Counted from the stretch's first letter, positions 11,704 through 23,199 are shown. The stretch: 64,000 nt of DNA from Medicago truncatula (GCF_003473485.1 NC_053043.1:2738001-2802000); one strand, 5' to 3'. Made by a program: numbers and translations. The notes: generated by a model not told the origin, from the sequence alone.

Positions 11704-13415
11704 TGTAATATCTCGCTGAATTTGTAATAAATTGTCGTATCAGTTACATGTCAGAACATAAATAATTGTTAAAGGGCTTAATTATTTATTGAGAAATGAG
11801 ACATTAGTCTGTAAACATCTCGCTCATTATTCCAATGAACTCGAAGAATCTAATGGTTACATATTAACGGAGGGTGATTGTGTCTTTTCACTTGAGGGGC
11901 ATTGTGGTCATTTGGCACTTAAGATTTTTTTTTTTTTAAAGTTGGAGATTTTTTTTTTTCCACTTAATCTACCTACCTCTTTTACTCTCCAACTCTAGAA
12001 TTTTCTTTCCCCTTCTTCCACCTTTTCAATCGGCCTCCTCTTCTCACCCTCACCCACTCAATTTTTCATAAATTTTTTTTAGAAATCATGTATATGTGCT
12101 TCTAGGAGTGGGATAAGCAAGAAACAAACTTCAAATTTCTTCCTCCCTTTATGTTTAGTCTCAACAGCCCCTTCCTCCATGATGTCTTCAATCTCACTGT
12201 AATCTCATGGAAAATAACTTATAAGCTTGCCTTAGAGCATTAAAGAATGGATCAATCATAAGGTGAATGGTATGATCACCTTTTCATGGAAATTTATTTA
12301 GTGTAAGCTTTGTTGTATGTTGAATGTGTAATTGAAGATGATTATGTGTAGTAAAGGTATTTAGAAACATGGTGTGAAGAATGATTATAAGCTAGGAGCA
12401 TTGGTGTGAGAATTTAGGACTTAAAACGTGTAAGTTGTTTCTATAACTATTACAAGTGATTATTAAGCATAACATGATGAAATTTCGTAGAAATGGGTTA
12501 GGAGATATGTATACATGTTTTCTTTGATTCTGGAAAATTAGAATAGAAATTGAATTGTTTAGAGGGCATAAGCTGTCAGTTAAGTTGTTTTGAGCAAAAT
12601 GTCTTAAATGACTAAGTTGTGGTTTAAGCTGCTGTATAAGTGGTTCGTGGCTCTGAGTATATATGTTGGAACATCTTTGTTAAAGGCTGGGTCGAAACTA
12701 ATTTGATAGAAGCCATAAGCTGCTAATTAAGCTTTTTGGAAGTGCTTAAATAGTCAAACGGCGTACTTCTGGTGCAAGGACTGAAATGGAAATTTTCGTG
12801 TATGCTGGTTGATGAAGTGAGAGTACGTTACAGATGAGTTTTGTTTTGGGAAGAGCAAGATCTATAAGCCAAGACATAAGCTATTTTGGAAAATGGATTA
12901 TGGATTTTTGGAGCTAGCAAAAGCTGCAAATTGTGGATAAGCTGCTTGAAATTTCGGGACTAATGCCAAGGTGAGTTCCTTTAGCTTAGAACCCACCTTT
13001 GGGAATGGATCATGATTATGTTAGTTTAATGAGATAACATGAATAATTAGACCATTTTTATGATTTCTTGTCTTTTGTGCAAGCATGACTACTATGCCAT
13101 ATGAATGATACTTTTGAAACAGAATAGATATGAGATAGTAGAATGATTATTTCTGAACTAGGTACAATTATTAGTTATTCTAAAATCTCTTTTATGTTAA
13201 TAAGTATGTTTATGTTAGCATAATTGTTGGAGGGAAATTTTATCAAGACAATTGATATGTATAATTATGGTAATGATTTGAAATACAGTCTGAGTAATAT
13301 GCTCACAGTGAATTATAGAAAGTCACAGAAAAATGGAAATGAGTAGAAAAACTTGAAATGAGTAACATGATCATAGAAAAATAAATAAATAAATAAATAA
13401 TAAATTTGATAAAAT

Positions 13416-13679
13416 CTCCGTTTGCTACAACGAAGAGATAATGTAGCCTATGAGGAACGGCTCATAGTAACGAATGTGAAACTCCGTTTGCTACAACGAA
13501 GAGATAATGTAGCCTATGAGGAACGGCTCATAGTAACGAATGTGAAACTCCGTTTGCTACAACGAAGAGATAATGTAGCCTATGAGGAACGGCTCATAGT
13601 AACGAATGTGAAACTCCGTTTGCTACAACGAAGAGATAATGTAGCCTATGAGGTACGGCTCATAGTAACAATAATGAAA
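13416..13679 (+). repeat. Minisatellite, four copies of a 66-bp unit
   Basis: Units at 13416-13481, 13482-13547, 13548-13613 and 13614-13679. The first three are identical and the last has a few changes. The unit begins CTCCGTTTGCTACAACGAAG. Since 66 = 3 x 22, a 22-residue periodic frame stays open across the array, but there is no sign that it is translated. Confidence 0.95.
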
Positions 13680-13684
13680 TAGTT

Positions 13685-13894
13685 ACCGTTCGCCACAACG
13701 AAGAGAAATGTGGTATATCTCCGTTCACCACAACGAAGAGAAATGTGGTATATCACCGTTCGCCACAACGAAGAGAAATGTGGTATATCACCGTTCGCCA
13801 CAACGAAGAGAAATGTGGTATATCTCCGTTCGCCACAACGAAGAGAAATGTGGTATATCACCGTTCGCCACAACGAAGAGAAATTGTGGTTTAT
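13685..13894 (+). repeat. Minisatellite, six copies of a 35-bp unit
   Basis: Units start at 13685, 13720, 13755, 13790, 13825 and 13860. The unit begins (A/T)CCGTTCGCCACAACGAAG. It shares the core CCGTT(T/C)GC(T/C)ACAACGAAGAGA with the adjoining 66-bp array, so the two arrays share an ancestor. The last unit is diverged at its end. Confidence 0.95.
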
Positions 13895-14952
13895 GTACAA
13901 ATAGTGAAAAGAGATCAATGATATTAGTCAAGTTGAAATGGTTATTTTTATATATTTATTTGAAGATGGGGTTGTAGAATTTTATGTATGACTAACAGTT
14001 GAATCATGCTAAGAATTTTTGTGGAATAGTATTGACTTTGATATTGGAAGTATTCTTTTTTTTAGCATGAATGAGTTTTCAAATGATGAAACTTTTAGTT
14101 TAAAAATTGTTTGGGTAAAGACCGTCACTTACCCATACCCATTATTTTTACTTTGTTTGTCATGCTCCCATTGAATTCTTGTGACTCACCATTTCTTTGG
14201 TTTCATTTTTTGAATTCAAAGATTGCAAAAGATTAATCTCATGGAGTTTTCAGGTTTACCAAAAACATATATTCTTTGTGGTAGATCTCTGTCTTGACCA
14301 TTTTTTTGTGATTTACTTATGATGTAACTATTGAGATAATAATGAGATTAATAATGAGATATACTTTGTGATAATAAACTTGTATCTTTAAATGTCGTGA
14401 AAGCTTATGAGTCATTACCAAAATTTTAGTATTTTAGAAAGGTGTAAGTGTTATAGTTTATTAGGCTTGCCAGGCTAAATATATCATGAGTTAGTGTTAG
14501 CCTGTGCGCCGGTCATGACCTGAAATTGGGTCGTGACATATACTCTTGTGGTGTAATCAAAGTTTACATATTGGTGATTTGTAAATTGCAGCATCTTCTA
14601 CGCAATATTACAAGTGTTTTGGCTTCACAGATAGCAAAATCATCAATACAGCTATCCCTACAAGGACTCTTAGCACATAACCATTTGAAGATCAGGTCCA
14701 ATATTTGTACTCTGTCACTCACCTTATATACAAACAACCCTCTTTTCTTCCTCCTCTCGTCCGGCACAGAACTCATATTTTCAACATTTTTGCTAGATGT
14801 AGCATGCTTTCGGAAAAATGATGGATTATGCTCCATCAATTTTATGATGGACAAGATTTGTCCATGACAGCTGTACAACTTAATATTTTTACTATATAGA
14901 GGTATATATCATTAAATTCTTGAGAGTCATGCTTCATTCCATCATATGTATT

Positions 14953-17900
14953 CTAGCCTTGCAAGCTTGTGACAGTGACACTGTTATTCGAGTCGTTATT
15001 TTGTTGACCTGAGTCTGCTCTATGCTCAGTCTGACTTAGAAGGAATGCAGGTTGAGATGGATGAGGAAGTTTAACAATCTCACTATTAAGCATTGAAACA
15101 ACTGTGGCCATAGTAGGTCTCTCCTTTGCAATTTCTTGCACACAAAGAAGTCCAATGTGTATGCATCTCAAAATGTTACCCACATAATCAGCATTACATA
15201 TTTCTTGATCTATCAAAGCTACAACCTCATCTTCATTCCATAGTTTCCATGTCTTTAAAAAACCAAAAAAAAAAACAAGAAAAATTAAGACTTACATAAT
15301 ATTGAGCTGTAATATGAATCTATGGGCGAAAATTTAAAAAGACTTACATATCCTAAGAGAGTGAGTGCTTGATGATTATAGAAACTTGTATTTTTCCTAC
15401 CACTTATTATCTCCAAGAGCAAAACCCCAAAACTAAATACATCTGATTTCTCTGAAAACAGCCCTTCCATTGCATATTCCGGAGACATGTATCCACTGCA
15501 TTTAAATTTCATTATCAAATTAAATATATATTATGGCTCTTTAATTGCAATGTTATAAGGACGTGTATATAAAGATAAAACATGCTTACTATGTTCCCAC
15601 AATCCTTCTTGTATTTCCCTCGTTTTCGCTACCTCCGAAGATTCTAGCCATGCCAAAGTTGGATATTTTTGGATTCAGTTCTCCATCCAACAAAATATTA
15701 CTCGGCTTTAGGTCTCTATGTATTATTCTTAATCTCGAATCTCTATGAAGATAAAGCAGTCCGCGAGAGATTCCCTCAATTATGTATAAGCGTTTTTGCC
15801 AATCTAAAATCTTATTTTTTATTGGATCTGTAGAGACATCGGTAAGTAACTAAGTAATCATAACTAGCAAAATGCAACTTCTTTCCTTCAGTATTAAAAC
15901 CACTTCAGGAAAGAACAAGTTAAGATGTGCTAACCAAATAGATAGAAATCTAAACTGTTATTAGGCATGTACTCATAGACCAACATCTTTTCTTCGCCTT
16001 CGATGCAACAGCCTAGAAGTCTAACAAGATTGCGATGTTGAAGCTTGGAAATCACAATCACTTCATTCATAAATTCTTCTAACCCCTGTCCTGATGCCTT
16101 TGAAAGTCTTTTCACTGCTATTGCCAGTCCATCTTGTAATTCTCCCTGATATTTTTTTCAGAAATATGAGAACATATAATACAAAATATTAATCAAAGAT
16201 AAAAACTTCACATGACTTAGTTTACCTTGTACACTGAACCAAAACCACCCTGGCCAATCTTATTAGGTGAACAAAAATTATTTGTTGCACTTGAAATTTT
16301 CTGAAACTCAAATAAAGGAAGGTCCTCTATTTGTTGCAATTGTTTCACATTTCCAATAAGACTTGCATTTCGGTTTTCTGGATGGATTTGCCTTGTGCTC
16401 GACACCAACATCTTTTCTATTTTCCTTCTTGCTGATTTCAATTATAATCCCAAATACATAATCAAAAGAATAAATAAACAGAAACACAAACATTTTGAAG
16501 GATGTTTCTTTATTTCTTAAATTAGAAAAATAGCTTTACACATGTTACATTGTTACCTATTAGTTTAATTAATGATTATAAGTAAGCAAATAATTAAGAA
16601 AACGTGAAAATTCTAGAGATACCTGCATATTTAGAAGTCCATGACCATAAGAAATAGGCTGCAGTAGCAAAAATAATTGCTCCCACTACCCCCATTGATA
16701 TGATGATTTTTGTAACATTTTTTTTCCCATCTCTATCTGTAGCTGTTAACATAATTTAGATCACAATATTGTAATTTGACTAGAAATATATTTCTATAAT
16801 AATTAATAAATTCACTACACCCAAAAATAGCTATGAACTATGAATACTCACGGAGTTCTGAATACGCTTGGCGTATGTAAAGATCAATGCCTCCACTTGA
16901 AAACCTGACTATATCAATTAAATTACCACTCCAAGTTAAGCAACGAATTCCATTATCAAATGCATAAGCAGTGCAATTACAATTATTCAAGCACTGAGTT
17001 TTACATTCATCAACAAAAAGATATGATTGTTGTACAAAATCTGGTATTTTTGTCATCTCTAGCTTCACAAAACCATCTTCTTTGCCGCCTAATTCACTTC
17101 CATTGTATTTCACCCTCTCACACTGCAGTGATGTCCTTCTCACACACCCACTTATCCAATTTTGTCTATTCCATTCATCCACATTTCGCGGCTCAAAACC
17201 TGTCAAACATGTGCATATTGGTGAGTTTGTCGAATCACAGTTTCCATTAAGACCACAAAAACCATAAATATCACATTCATTTTGTTGAGCAACAGTTGTT
17301 CCAACTTGATGCTTATTCATCCATGAAGTGTAAATCAGCTTGCCTTCAGAATTCACCACAGCAGTTGCAAAAAAAGAACTATTTAGCAGTGTATACGTAG
17401 TCTCAACAAGACTTCCATTATCTTTCCTTGAAATGCTGAATCCATTCAGATATGCAGAAATGTACAACAAACGGCTTGGTAATCCAATAAACACTTGACC
17501 ATTAAATGGACCTGAGCGCCAGTAAGGTTTTGTTTGGTTCCATACAAAAATTTCAGGAGCATTGAGACGCTCCAGGCTAAAAGAGAATTCCCCAATAGCT
17601 GGATCAGAAGGAGTTTTCCATGAAGTGAGTTTTACTTTTTCCCCTGTTCTTTGGTTTGTGCTAATGCTCATATTTGGAAGGAATGCATCAGATGGATGTT
17701 TGAAACTCTCCCATATTATATTGCCTGTTATTAGAGATATAATTAGTTAATAGTTAATTAATTGTTTAACCGATTATTAAGTTTAACAACGAATTCTCTA
17801 TATAAACACGCATTTTCATTAAAACAATATGATTTCGATTTTACTTTCTACACGAATCTCTTATTAAAGACTTCCATATAAAGTTAACTAATATCAAAGT

Positions 17901-18371
17901 ATAAATTAACCAATAACTATTTATATCTCTAATACCTGTAGTGTCTTCCTGCAAGACGAGGTTTCCAGTAGTTTGAAGATGAGCTGTGACATTAAAATTT
18001 GATGCAAAGTTGGAGACATTTGAGGACCATATAACATGTTTTTGTCCATTCAGTACTACAAGGTTTGTGTTGTCATCAGACATGGTGATAACCCCAGAAG
18101 AATCTTGTAGTGGTTTTTCTCTATTGGCTACCCATATTATGTTGGATTGATTGAGATACCAGATTCCTACGTAGCGATTTGTTGTGTTCATGGGGCTGAA
18201 GAATCCAAGCTTGAATGCATCATCATTTGAGCTTATAGTTTCAGAATCTTTGATCAATTGAGAAGATGTAATTGTGTACATAGAAGCACTACCAATTTCG
18301 ATCATCATGTAAAGAGTTGAAAGGAAGAATAAAATATGTAACATGTTTACTTGCACAAGGAGTACCAACAT
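14953..18371 (-). CDS. G-type lectin S-receptor-like serine/threonine kinase, DFG changed to NFG
   Basis: Eight exons on the minus strand join in frame: 18371-17936, 17724-16852, 16736-16623, 16431-16226, 16145-15935, 15827-15590, 15495-15348 and 15252-14953. That is 2,526 nt, 841 residues. Every junction is GT-AG, and exon 6 has the family's usual 238 nt. Domains in order: signal peptide, B-lectin ([28 protein letters not shown]), S-locus glycoprotein ([11 protein letters not shown]), EGF/PAN cysteines, a membrane segment in exon 3, a kinase with GQGGFG, AVKRL and HRDLK, and a C-terminal tail. The Mg-binding Asp of DFG is Asn (ISNFGMA, codon 15658-15660), so catalysis is doubtful. The family's usually single first coding exon is split by a 211-bp intron made of a transposable element (17729-17934) plus its duplication. 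Relatives act at the plasma membrane in pathogen or self signalling; the role here is unknown. Confidence 0.85.
17724..17939 (-). mobile_element. 206-bp TIR element in the receptor-kinase exon, with 5-bp duplications that form splice sites
   Basis: CCTGT at 17724-17728 and again at 17935-17939 flanks the 206-bp element 17729-17934. Its ends are inverted repeats: TATTAGAGATATAATTAGTT on the left and TATTAGAGATATAAATAGTT read inward from the right, about 31 of 36 bases matching. On the coding strand the upstream duplication plus the first element base reads ACAG|GTATTAG (donor), and the downstream one reads AATAACAG|GC (acceptor). A CTAAT branch-like word lies about 20 nt before the acceptor. 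Splicing at these sites removes 17725-17935 (211 bp) and leaves T-T-G-N-I-I-W in frame. I did not recognise the superfamily. A 5-bp duplication is unusual for hAT (8) or Mutator (9). Confidence 0.8.
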
Positions 18372-18634
18372 GTTTAGATTAATTCACTATATATTTCATG
18401 GTCTGGTTATTATATGCACATAGGGAGGGGACTGTAGTTACCTATTTAGTTGAACTTTTCAAGTCAGAAGTTGGAATAACACCAGATAGATACATCATTT
18501 TTCCACACCTCTTTTTCTTTTTCTTACCGTGTTTTGAATTTAATTCCCAGTTCAGGTTTGACTAAAAATGCCTCTAAAAAAAGGTTTAACCAAAATAATA
18601 TAAAGAACTAAAATGATGTATAGTGTAGTATGTT

Positions 18635-18865
18635 GTTGTCTAATATTTTCTTGGAGGATAATGTCGAGACAAGTGGGACTGGAGTCTCAATCCAGGCAAA
18701 GAGTACTCCGTATGAGGAGCCTATCATTTGATGTCTTCTATGGTGAAAACTGGTAGGTCGGGATAGTATGACATGGTTTGTCATAAAGAAACATATCTGA
18801 AGATCTTTTTATTTGTTTGACGGTTATTTCTACGAAAGATAACCTGATTCATCGTGAAATCATTC
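18635..18865 (+). mobile_element. LINE fragment, second copy
   Basis: Bases here follow 2945-3170 closely: the 'aatattttcttggagga' stretch, 'gtgggactggagtctc', 'gaggagcctatcatttgatg' and the 'gattcatcgt' end. It is a short non-coding copy of the RT zinc-binding region, and part of the evidence that 2.9-5.9 kb and 18.6-21 kb are duplicates. Confidence 0.65.
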
Positions 18866-19089
18866 TCTAAACTTTATATCTTTGTTTGAGTGGTTGTGGT
18901 CAAGTTAAAAATACATATCATTTGCTTAATGTGGGTGCATTTTATGGTATCCTTTAGGCGTATATTGGACTGTGTCTTGGCATATATGTGGGATACAAGT
19001 CACCATTGAAGAAACTGACGTGTGGCAAAGACAATTGCGGTCAATTTGTATTGAATTTTCTCAAAATTTGAAGGCAAAAATCAACTTTA

Positions 19090-19835
19090 GGGCTGGTGAA
19101 TTTCTTAGCAGCTGATGAATATTCAAAGTATCATTCAAACGTATTCCCTCTGAAATATAAGTAAAAATATTTCAAACGTCAAATGGTATTTAGTCTAAAA
19201 CTTGTCTTTTAAAATCACTTTTAAATATTACTTTTTCAATTTACTGTGAATATAATTGTTGTTAAATATATGGAAGGATTAATTACAGTTTTGATCATTC
19301 CTTCTATTTTCATTTAGTCACAAAATTTGTCCTCCTATTTTAAAATCATTCATTTTTAATTCCTCTTTCAGATTTTTAAACTTAAAAATTTCGATATATC
19401 ATATTCGAATTAAAGTTTTTAGAGAGTTTTATGATAATATTAAGGTTCGTGATAATTTTACAGACTAGGTTTCCTGCTGTAAAGTTTCTGTGTTGTTTCA
19501 CCTGTGTAACATATCGTGACAAAGATTTTCCATTAAAATTTTGAAATTGAACAATGACATTAAAATTTGAGGATGCCAAATTACTTGAGAGTGAGACATT
19601 TGATGACCATATAACATGTTTCCTTGGATAATGTGTCCCACCACATGTTTGGATTCATTCACGACTTCACAATAGTACCATTTGACTTAACTTGTAGTTG
19701 GAAATTTTGAATAGATCCAACCACGTCATTTTTTCACAACTATGACAGAATTTAGATTAAATGCAGTTCTTATACTTTTTTAAATAAAAAATAAAAGAAT
19801 CGTCTCTCTTTCTGAAAGGAATAGCAAAAACAATA
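19090..19835. repeat. Duplicate-block intergenic DNA with lectin-exon scrap
   Basis: 19170-19525 matches 3417-3790 and 19705-19835 matches 4330-4470 at clearly recognisable identity. 19540-19680 resembles the lectin part of the receptor kinase exon (17970-18060, minus strand) and 4256-4320. No frame survives. The order of sub-blocks is not fully conserved between the two copies, so rearrangement followed duplication. Confidence 0.6.
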
Positions 19836-20660
19836 CTAGAACAGCATCTAATTAATTTTGTCCTTTTTCTTTTTCTCTACACTCTCTCAGTTTAAGTTTT
19901 TCCGAAGAAAAAAAAAATTTAATAAACATTTTTTTTTTACAAAATGTTCCTTGTTAATAGTAAAAAAAACTAATAAACAATTTCTTTTATAAAATTAGTC
20001 ATTTTTTTAAAAAGTTTTAGCCATTTTTAATACTTTTTCTTTGTCATGTTGAGAATGCTTGTAAAGGAAGCAAAGTATGTGTGTGTATAGTGAAAAAAAA
20101 TAAAAAAATTTAAATATTTAGAACATTGACTACACACATTTCAAAACATAATTATTATATATGATTCCCTAACTAGTGTCTTTTCCTTTTCTTTTCGTTT
20201 TTATACAATACTCCAACTAACAATCAATAAGAGTTGGATATTACTTTGAAAACCGTTCTTGTCAAGAACTTCAAATGGTGAAGAAGGCTCCTTCAAATGT
20301 TCGGCCTTGTAGGAGAGGGTGTATCGTCAAACACTCTACATGTTTGAGTTAATATGTGCTTGAGGTGGTGGCTAAGCTTAGAATGAAGCATGTCATGAAA
20401 AGTGTTGAAATAAGGCTTATACCCAAAATTTGTGACCCAAAATTATTCATTAGACAACTATCTTTGTGGACCATCGTAAACAAGTCATGATTTTCTCTAT
20501 TTGAGACGGTTCTGACTTGATTAGACCGTTCTGACTCCAAATTTGCTCTACACAACTCTGACTTGATTTTCTCTATTGCATAAATTATAATATAAATAAA
20601 AATAACTTTGAAAGATACAAAGGATTTTACAGATAATTATGCATACAAAACACCATTTGC
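19836..20660. other. Intergenic DNA; no gene recognised
   Basis: AT-rich with poly-A and poly-T runs (19905-20120). A small open frame at 20349-20555 (minus) has no domain. Nothing else stands out. Confidence 0.5.
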
Positions 20661-20671
20661 GTGAATTTTTT

Positions 20672-20800
20672 TTTTTTTTTTGAAGAAGCTAAACTAACCC
20701 CCTCAAATTGGCACTAGAGAGAATCGAACATGAGACCTTGAGGAAGAGCACACTACCGGATTCCAAGCTTATACCACTACGCCAACAGAAGTGGGTTCAT
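20672..20800 (-). mobile_element. tRNA-derived SINE-like fragment
   Basis: After a T17 run, the stretch holds 'gagagaatcgaacatgagac' and '...ccaagcttataccactacgc', read on the minus strand as a decayed pol III B box (GTTCGATTC) preceded by tRNA-like wording. The T run would be the SINE's A tail in the minus orientation. Neither end was defined exactly. Confidence 0.4.
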
Positions 20801-21055
20801 TTGGGTGAATATTAATAGCAAGTTTTACTTTTTATTTCAATTTTCAACATAAGAAACCCAAAACCCGTAAGATGAATTACAATAATATACTGACCGACAA
20901 AAGAATCATAACATCAATCTAACAAACACAAGAAAAACAGAAGAAGAAAAAATCAGAAAATTAACACAAAATAAAAACCAAAAAGAACAAATATTAATAA
21001 CATTCGGAAAAATAGAGAGTCTTCCTGAGAGTCTTCCTTCATTTGGCATACTTGT

Positions 21056-21664
21056 TTACATTTCAACATCACAATAGGCCCTTTCAAAACTCTTAGCTTT
21101 AGAAAAATTCACCAGCACGGGTGAACAAGATATCCTTAGAGTACGGTGTCTTGTTTTCAACAATCCAACCTTAAACCTTATCCTTGCTCTGATGAACACA
21201 TCTAATGCAATATCCCCAGAAGATCTCTCAAGCTTAAGATCTTTTGGCACAGAATCATACAAAGCCACAGTTTGAGCAGTGAGTCTTGCATGCATCCTAG
21301 TAACATTCTTATGTGGTTGAAAAAATGGTTGAACTGCATTTGTTGCTAGGGTTTGATCCTCGTAACGCACCGACACTTCAATAGAATCATAGTATAGTGA
21401 CACTTTGGAATTTGGATTCTTTGATCTTATTGTGAAATCAAAGTTTGCATAGAGGTGATTTGCATCAGTTAAATTGAAGTTGTGGATTGAAGCATCTTCA
21501 ACACTATATTGCAAGTTTTTTGGCCTTACAACTAGCCAACTTATGAGTACAGCTAAGCCAACAATGATTATTAAAGCTAAAATTATTATGGCAATGTAAC
21601 GTAGCAGCATTGAACTTTTTGGTTTGGTTGCTTGAGGATTTGATTGTGTGAGAGGTTGAGCCAT
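21056..21664 (-). CDS. NDR1/HIN1-like (NHL, LEA_2) membrane protein, 202 aa
   Basis: A single-exon gene. Residues 1-18 are a short cytosolic N-terminus rich in Q, S and P. Residues about 19-47 form one strong membrane segment (LLRYIAIIILALIIIVGLAV onward). The rest is a LEA_2/NHL domain with the family's YSVEDASIHNFNLT and NPN(S)KVSLYYDSIEVSVRYEDQ wording. Length is typical (about 200-230 residues). Family members are type II plasma-membrane proteins linked to defence and stress signalling; the specific role here is unknown. A disrupted paralogue lies at 5.7-14.6 kb, and an S-domain receptor kinase precedes each copy, so the two genes were duplicated as a block. Confidence 0.88.
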   Translation of the reverse strand: MAQPLTQSNPQATKPKSSMLLRYIAIIILALIIIVGLAVLISWLVVRPKNLQYSVEDASIHNFNLTDANHLYANFDFTIRSKNPNSKVSLYYDSIEVSVRYEDQTLATNAVQPFFQPHKNVTRMHARLTAQTVALYDSVPKDLKLERSSGDIALDVFIRARIRFKVGLLKTRHRTLRISCSPVLVNFSKAKSFERAYCDVEM

Positions 21665-21699
21665 TTTTTGAAAGGCTAATTCAGTTTAGGGTTGTGTAG

Positions 21700-23160
21700 T
21701 TTTAATTTGATTGAAGAACCAAATCAAATGATGTTTATATATTGCTATGTATGAACCATCAATTCAAGATAATATTCTTTGAAATATTTTTTAATAAATA
21801 TTCACTTTTTTGCTGTCAGAATTTCGTGCATGAAACTCAAGAGATCTATGAGATTCTATATATATGCTAAAACATTGTTCTTTACTTGAGATTCTATATG
21901 CTAAGTAATTGTTCTTTACTTGAGATTCAAGTGTCACAATATATTTGGTAACATACATACAATCGCAAGTAATATAGCTGTCGGTATAAAGTGTCCAATT
22001 AAATTGAAATGGCTAGCTAGGAAAAAGTAATATGGCATGCTGGTAATTAAGCTTCTTTAGCATGCAAAATTTTATGATTGTGAAGGTGACATGCCTAAAT
22101 AAAGAGAGGCTGGCTTAGTACATATTTACATTTAATTACGTAAATTACTGTCAAATTTTGGAACATTGTTTGTATTGTTTTTTCTTTTTTATTCATTACG
22201 ATAGGTTTTAAGCATTTCGAGATTATGGCATGATATCTTCTTGTTTAGGAAAAGGGGTATAAAAAAAGAGTTAATATTCTTAAGTCGGCAATGGTTAGTT
22301 TCTTTAGCACAACAATTTTGTTGGTACCCATTACCTGTAAAGTGAGATACTCATTATCACCATAATCGTGAGAAGAAAATAATCTAAGAACATTGTTCTT
22401 TAATCACTTAGCAATTGTTCACATACAACTTAAATTACTCAAAATACTTTCAATGTCAATTAACTACCATTCGTGGAAAAGTGATTAAACCAACTTAAAA
22501 AAGTGTTAACTCTAGTTAACTATTTTGCAGCAAACGGTGGTTAATTGTCATTCAATTTAATAGTTTGGTTGTGAGCAATTGCTAGATATCTAAAGAGCAA
22601 TTTGAAAAAGTCTTACTCACGGGTTTGCAATTAGCAAAACCATTTTGACAAAAAATAAAATATACAATTAACAAAGTTTTGTACAAACAAGGAGATAGGG
22701 ATGAAAATGGAAATTGCTATTTCTCTAGAAAAATAGCATCAAGAATTTTTCAAGGAATTTTTCAAGATACAGTCAGTAAATTTTAATTTTAATTGTATGA
22801 TTTATTTATTCACTTCTTATTTTTCAGTCAGATCTCCTTGAATTGTGGCAAATAGTGCATTGTGATTGGCTGCTATTTTTTCTTGAAGAATTCTTAATGT
22901 TATTTTTCTAGAAATATATCATTGCTCGGATGAAAATAAGTCAGATCGACTTCCGAGTTACGATCTAACCTACATCAAACCAGAGTTAGTCTCCGGATGT
23001 ATCCTTTTTAGGAGTTTCTTTTTTGTATCTTTCAAGTATAGGCTTTTTTTAATAGGTGTCTTGATTTGCTGATGTTTGTTTTGTAGCTTCTCTTTGTCAA
23101 TCATTTTGGTTAGACCATATCAATAAACTCTTAAGAAGTATCAAAATAAAAAAACCAATA

Positions 23161-23199
<39 letters not shown>

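Larger units (their letters stand above)
11704..14538 (+). mobile_element. Solo LTR, Ty3/gypsy Tekay (Del)-like, 2.8 kb
   Basis: The 2,835-bp block starts TGTAATATCTCG, ends ...GGTCATGACCTGAAATTGGG TCGTGACA, and is flanked by 5-bp duplications TATAC. The TGTAA...CTCG start and the 'ggtcatgacc...gggtcgtgaca' end are what I know from Tekay-type chromovirus LTRs of plants. No gag or pol is present, so the element has recombined between its two LTRs, leaving one. It sits in the NHL pseudogene. Two minisatellite arrays lie inside (13416-13679 and 13685-13894). The open frames over those arrays reflect only that 66 is divisible by three. Confidence 0.85.
5690..14640 (-). pseudogene. NDR1/HIN1-like (NHL) pseudogene in three pieces
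   Basis: Three blocks match the intact NHL gene at 21056-21664 in the same orientation and order: 5690-5766 (its 3' end), about 11440-11698 (its middle) and 14544-14640 (its first third). The breaks are a complete copia element (5954-11357) and a solo LTR (11704-14538). Bases 5767-5948 and 11363-11440 match nothing in the gene, so an older insertion or rearrangement preceded the copia insertion. The copy also has small deletions and an in-frame stop, so it is dead. It is the degraded duplicate of the gene at 21 kb. Confidence 0.75.

Noticed and set aside
13422..13682. Open frame of 22-residue repeats as a repeat protein
   Set aside because: It exists only because the 66-bp minisatellite unit is divisible by three; it lies inside a solo LTR with no promoter, domain or partner.
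13416..13894. Regular direct repeats as a CRISPR array
   Set aside because: The repeats abut without unique spacers and the DNA is a plant LTR.
14564..14878. 104-codon minus-strand frame as a gene
   Set aside because: Part of it (14564-14640) is NHL pseudogene DNA in another frame; the rest has no domain.
16308..16493. Separate small gene beside the receptor kinase
   Set aside because: It is the wrong frame of kinase exon 4 plus the preceding intron.
17562..17750. Plus-strand frames across the receptor kinase
   Set aside because: Antisense shadows of the S-domain exon.
17725..17935. Reading the kinase gap as simple gene disruption
   Set aside because: Possible, but exact GT-AG borders, frame restoration and an otherwise intact 841-codon gene favour splicing; kept as the alternative in the finding.
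20672..20800. A functional tRNA gene
   Set aside because: Only decayed box-like wording; no cloverleaf could be drawn.
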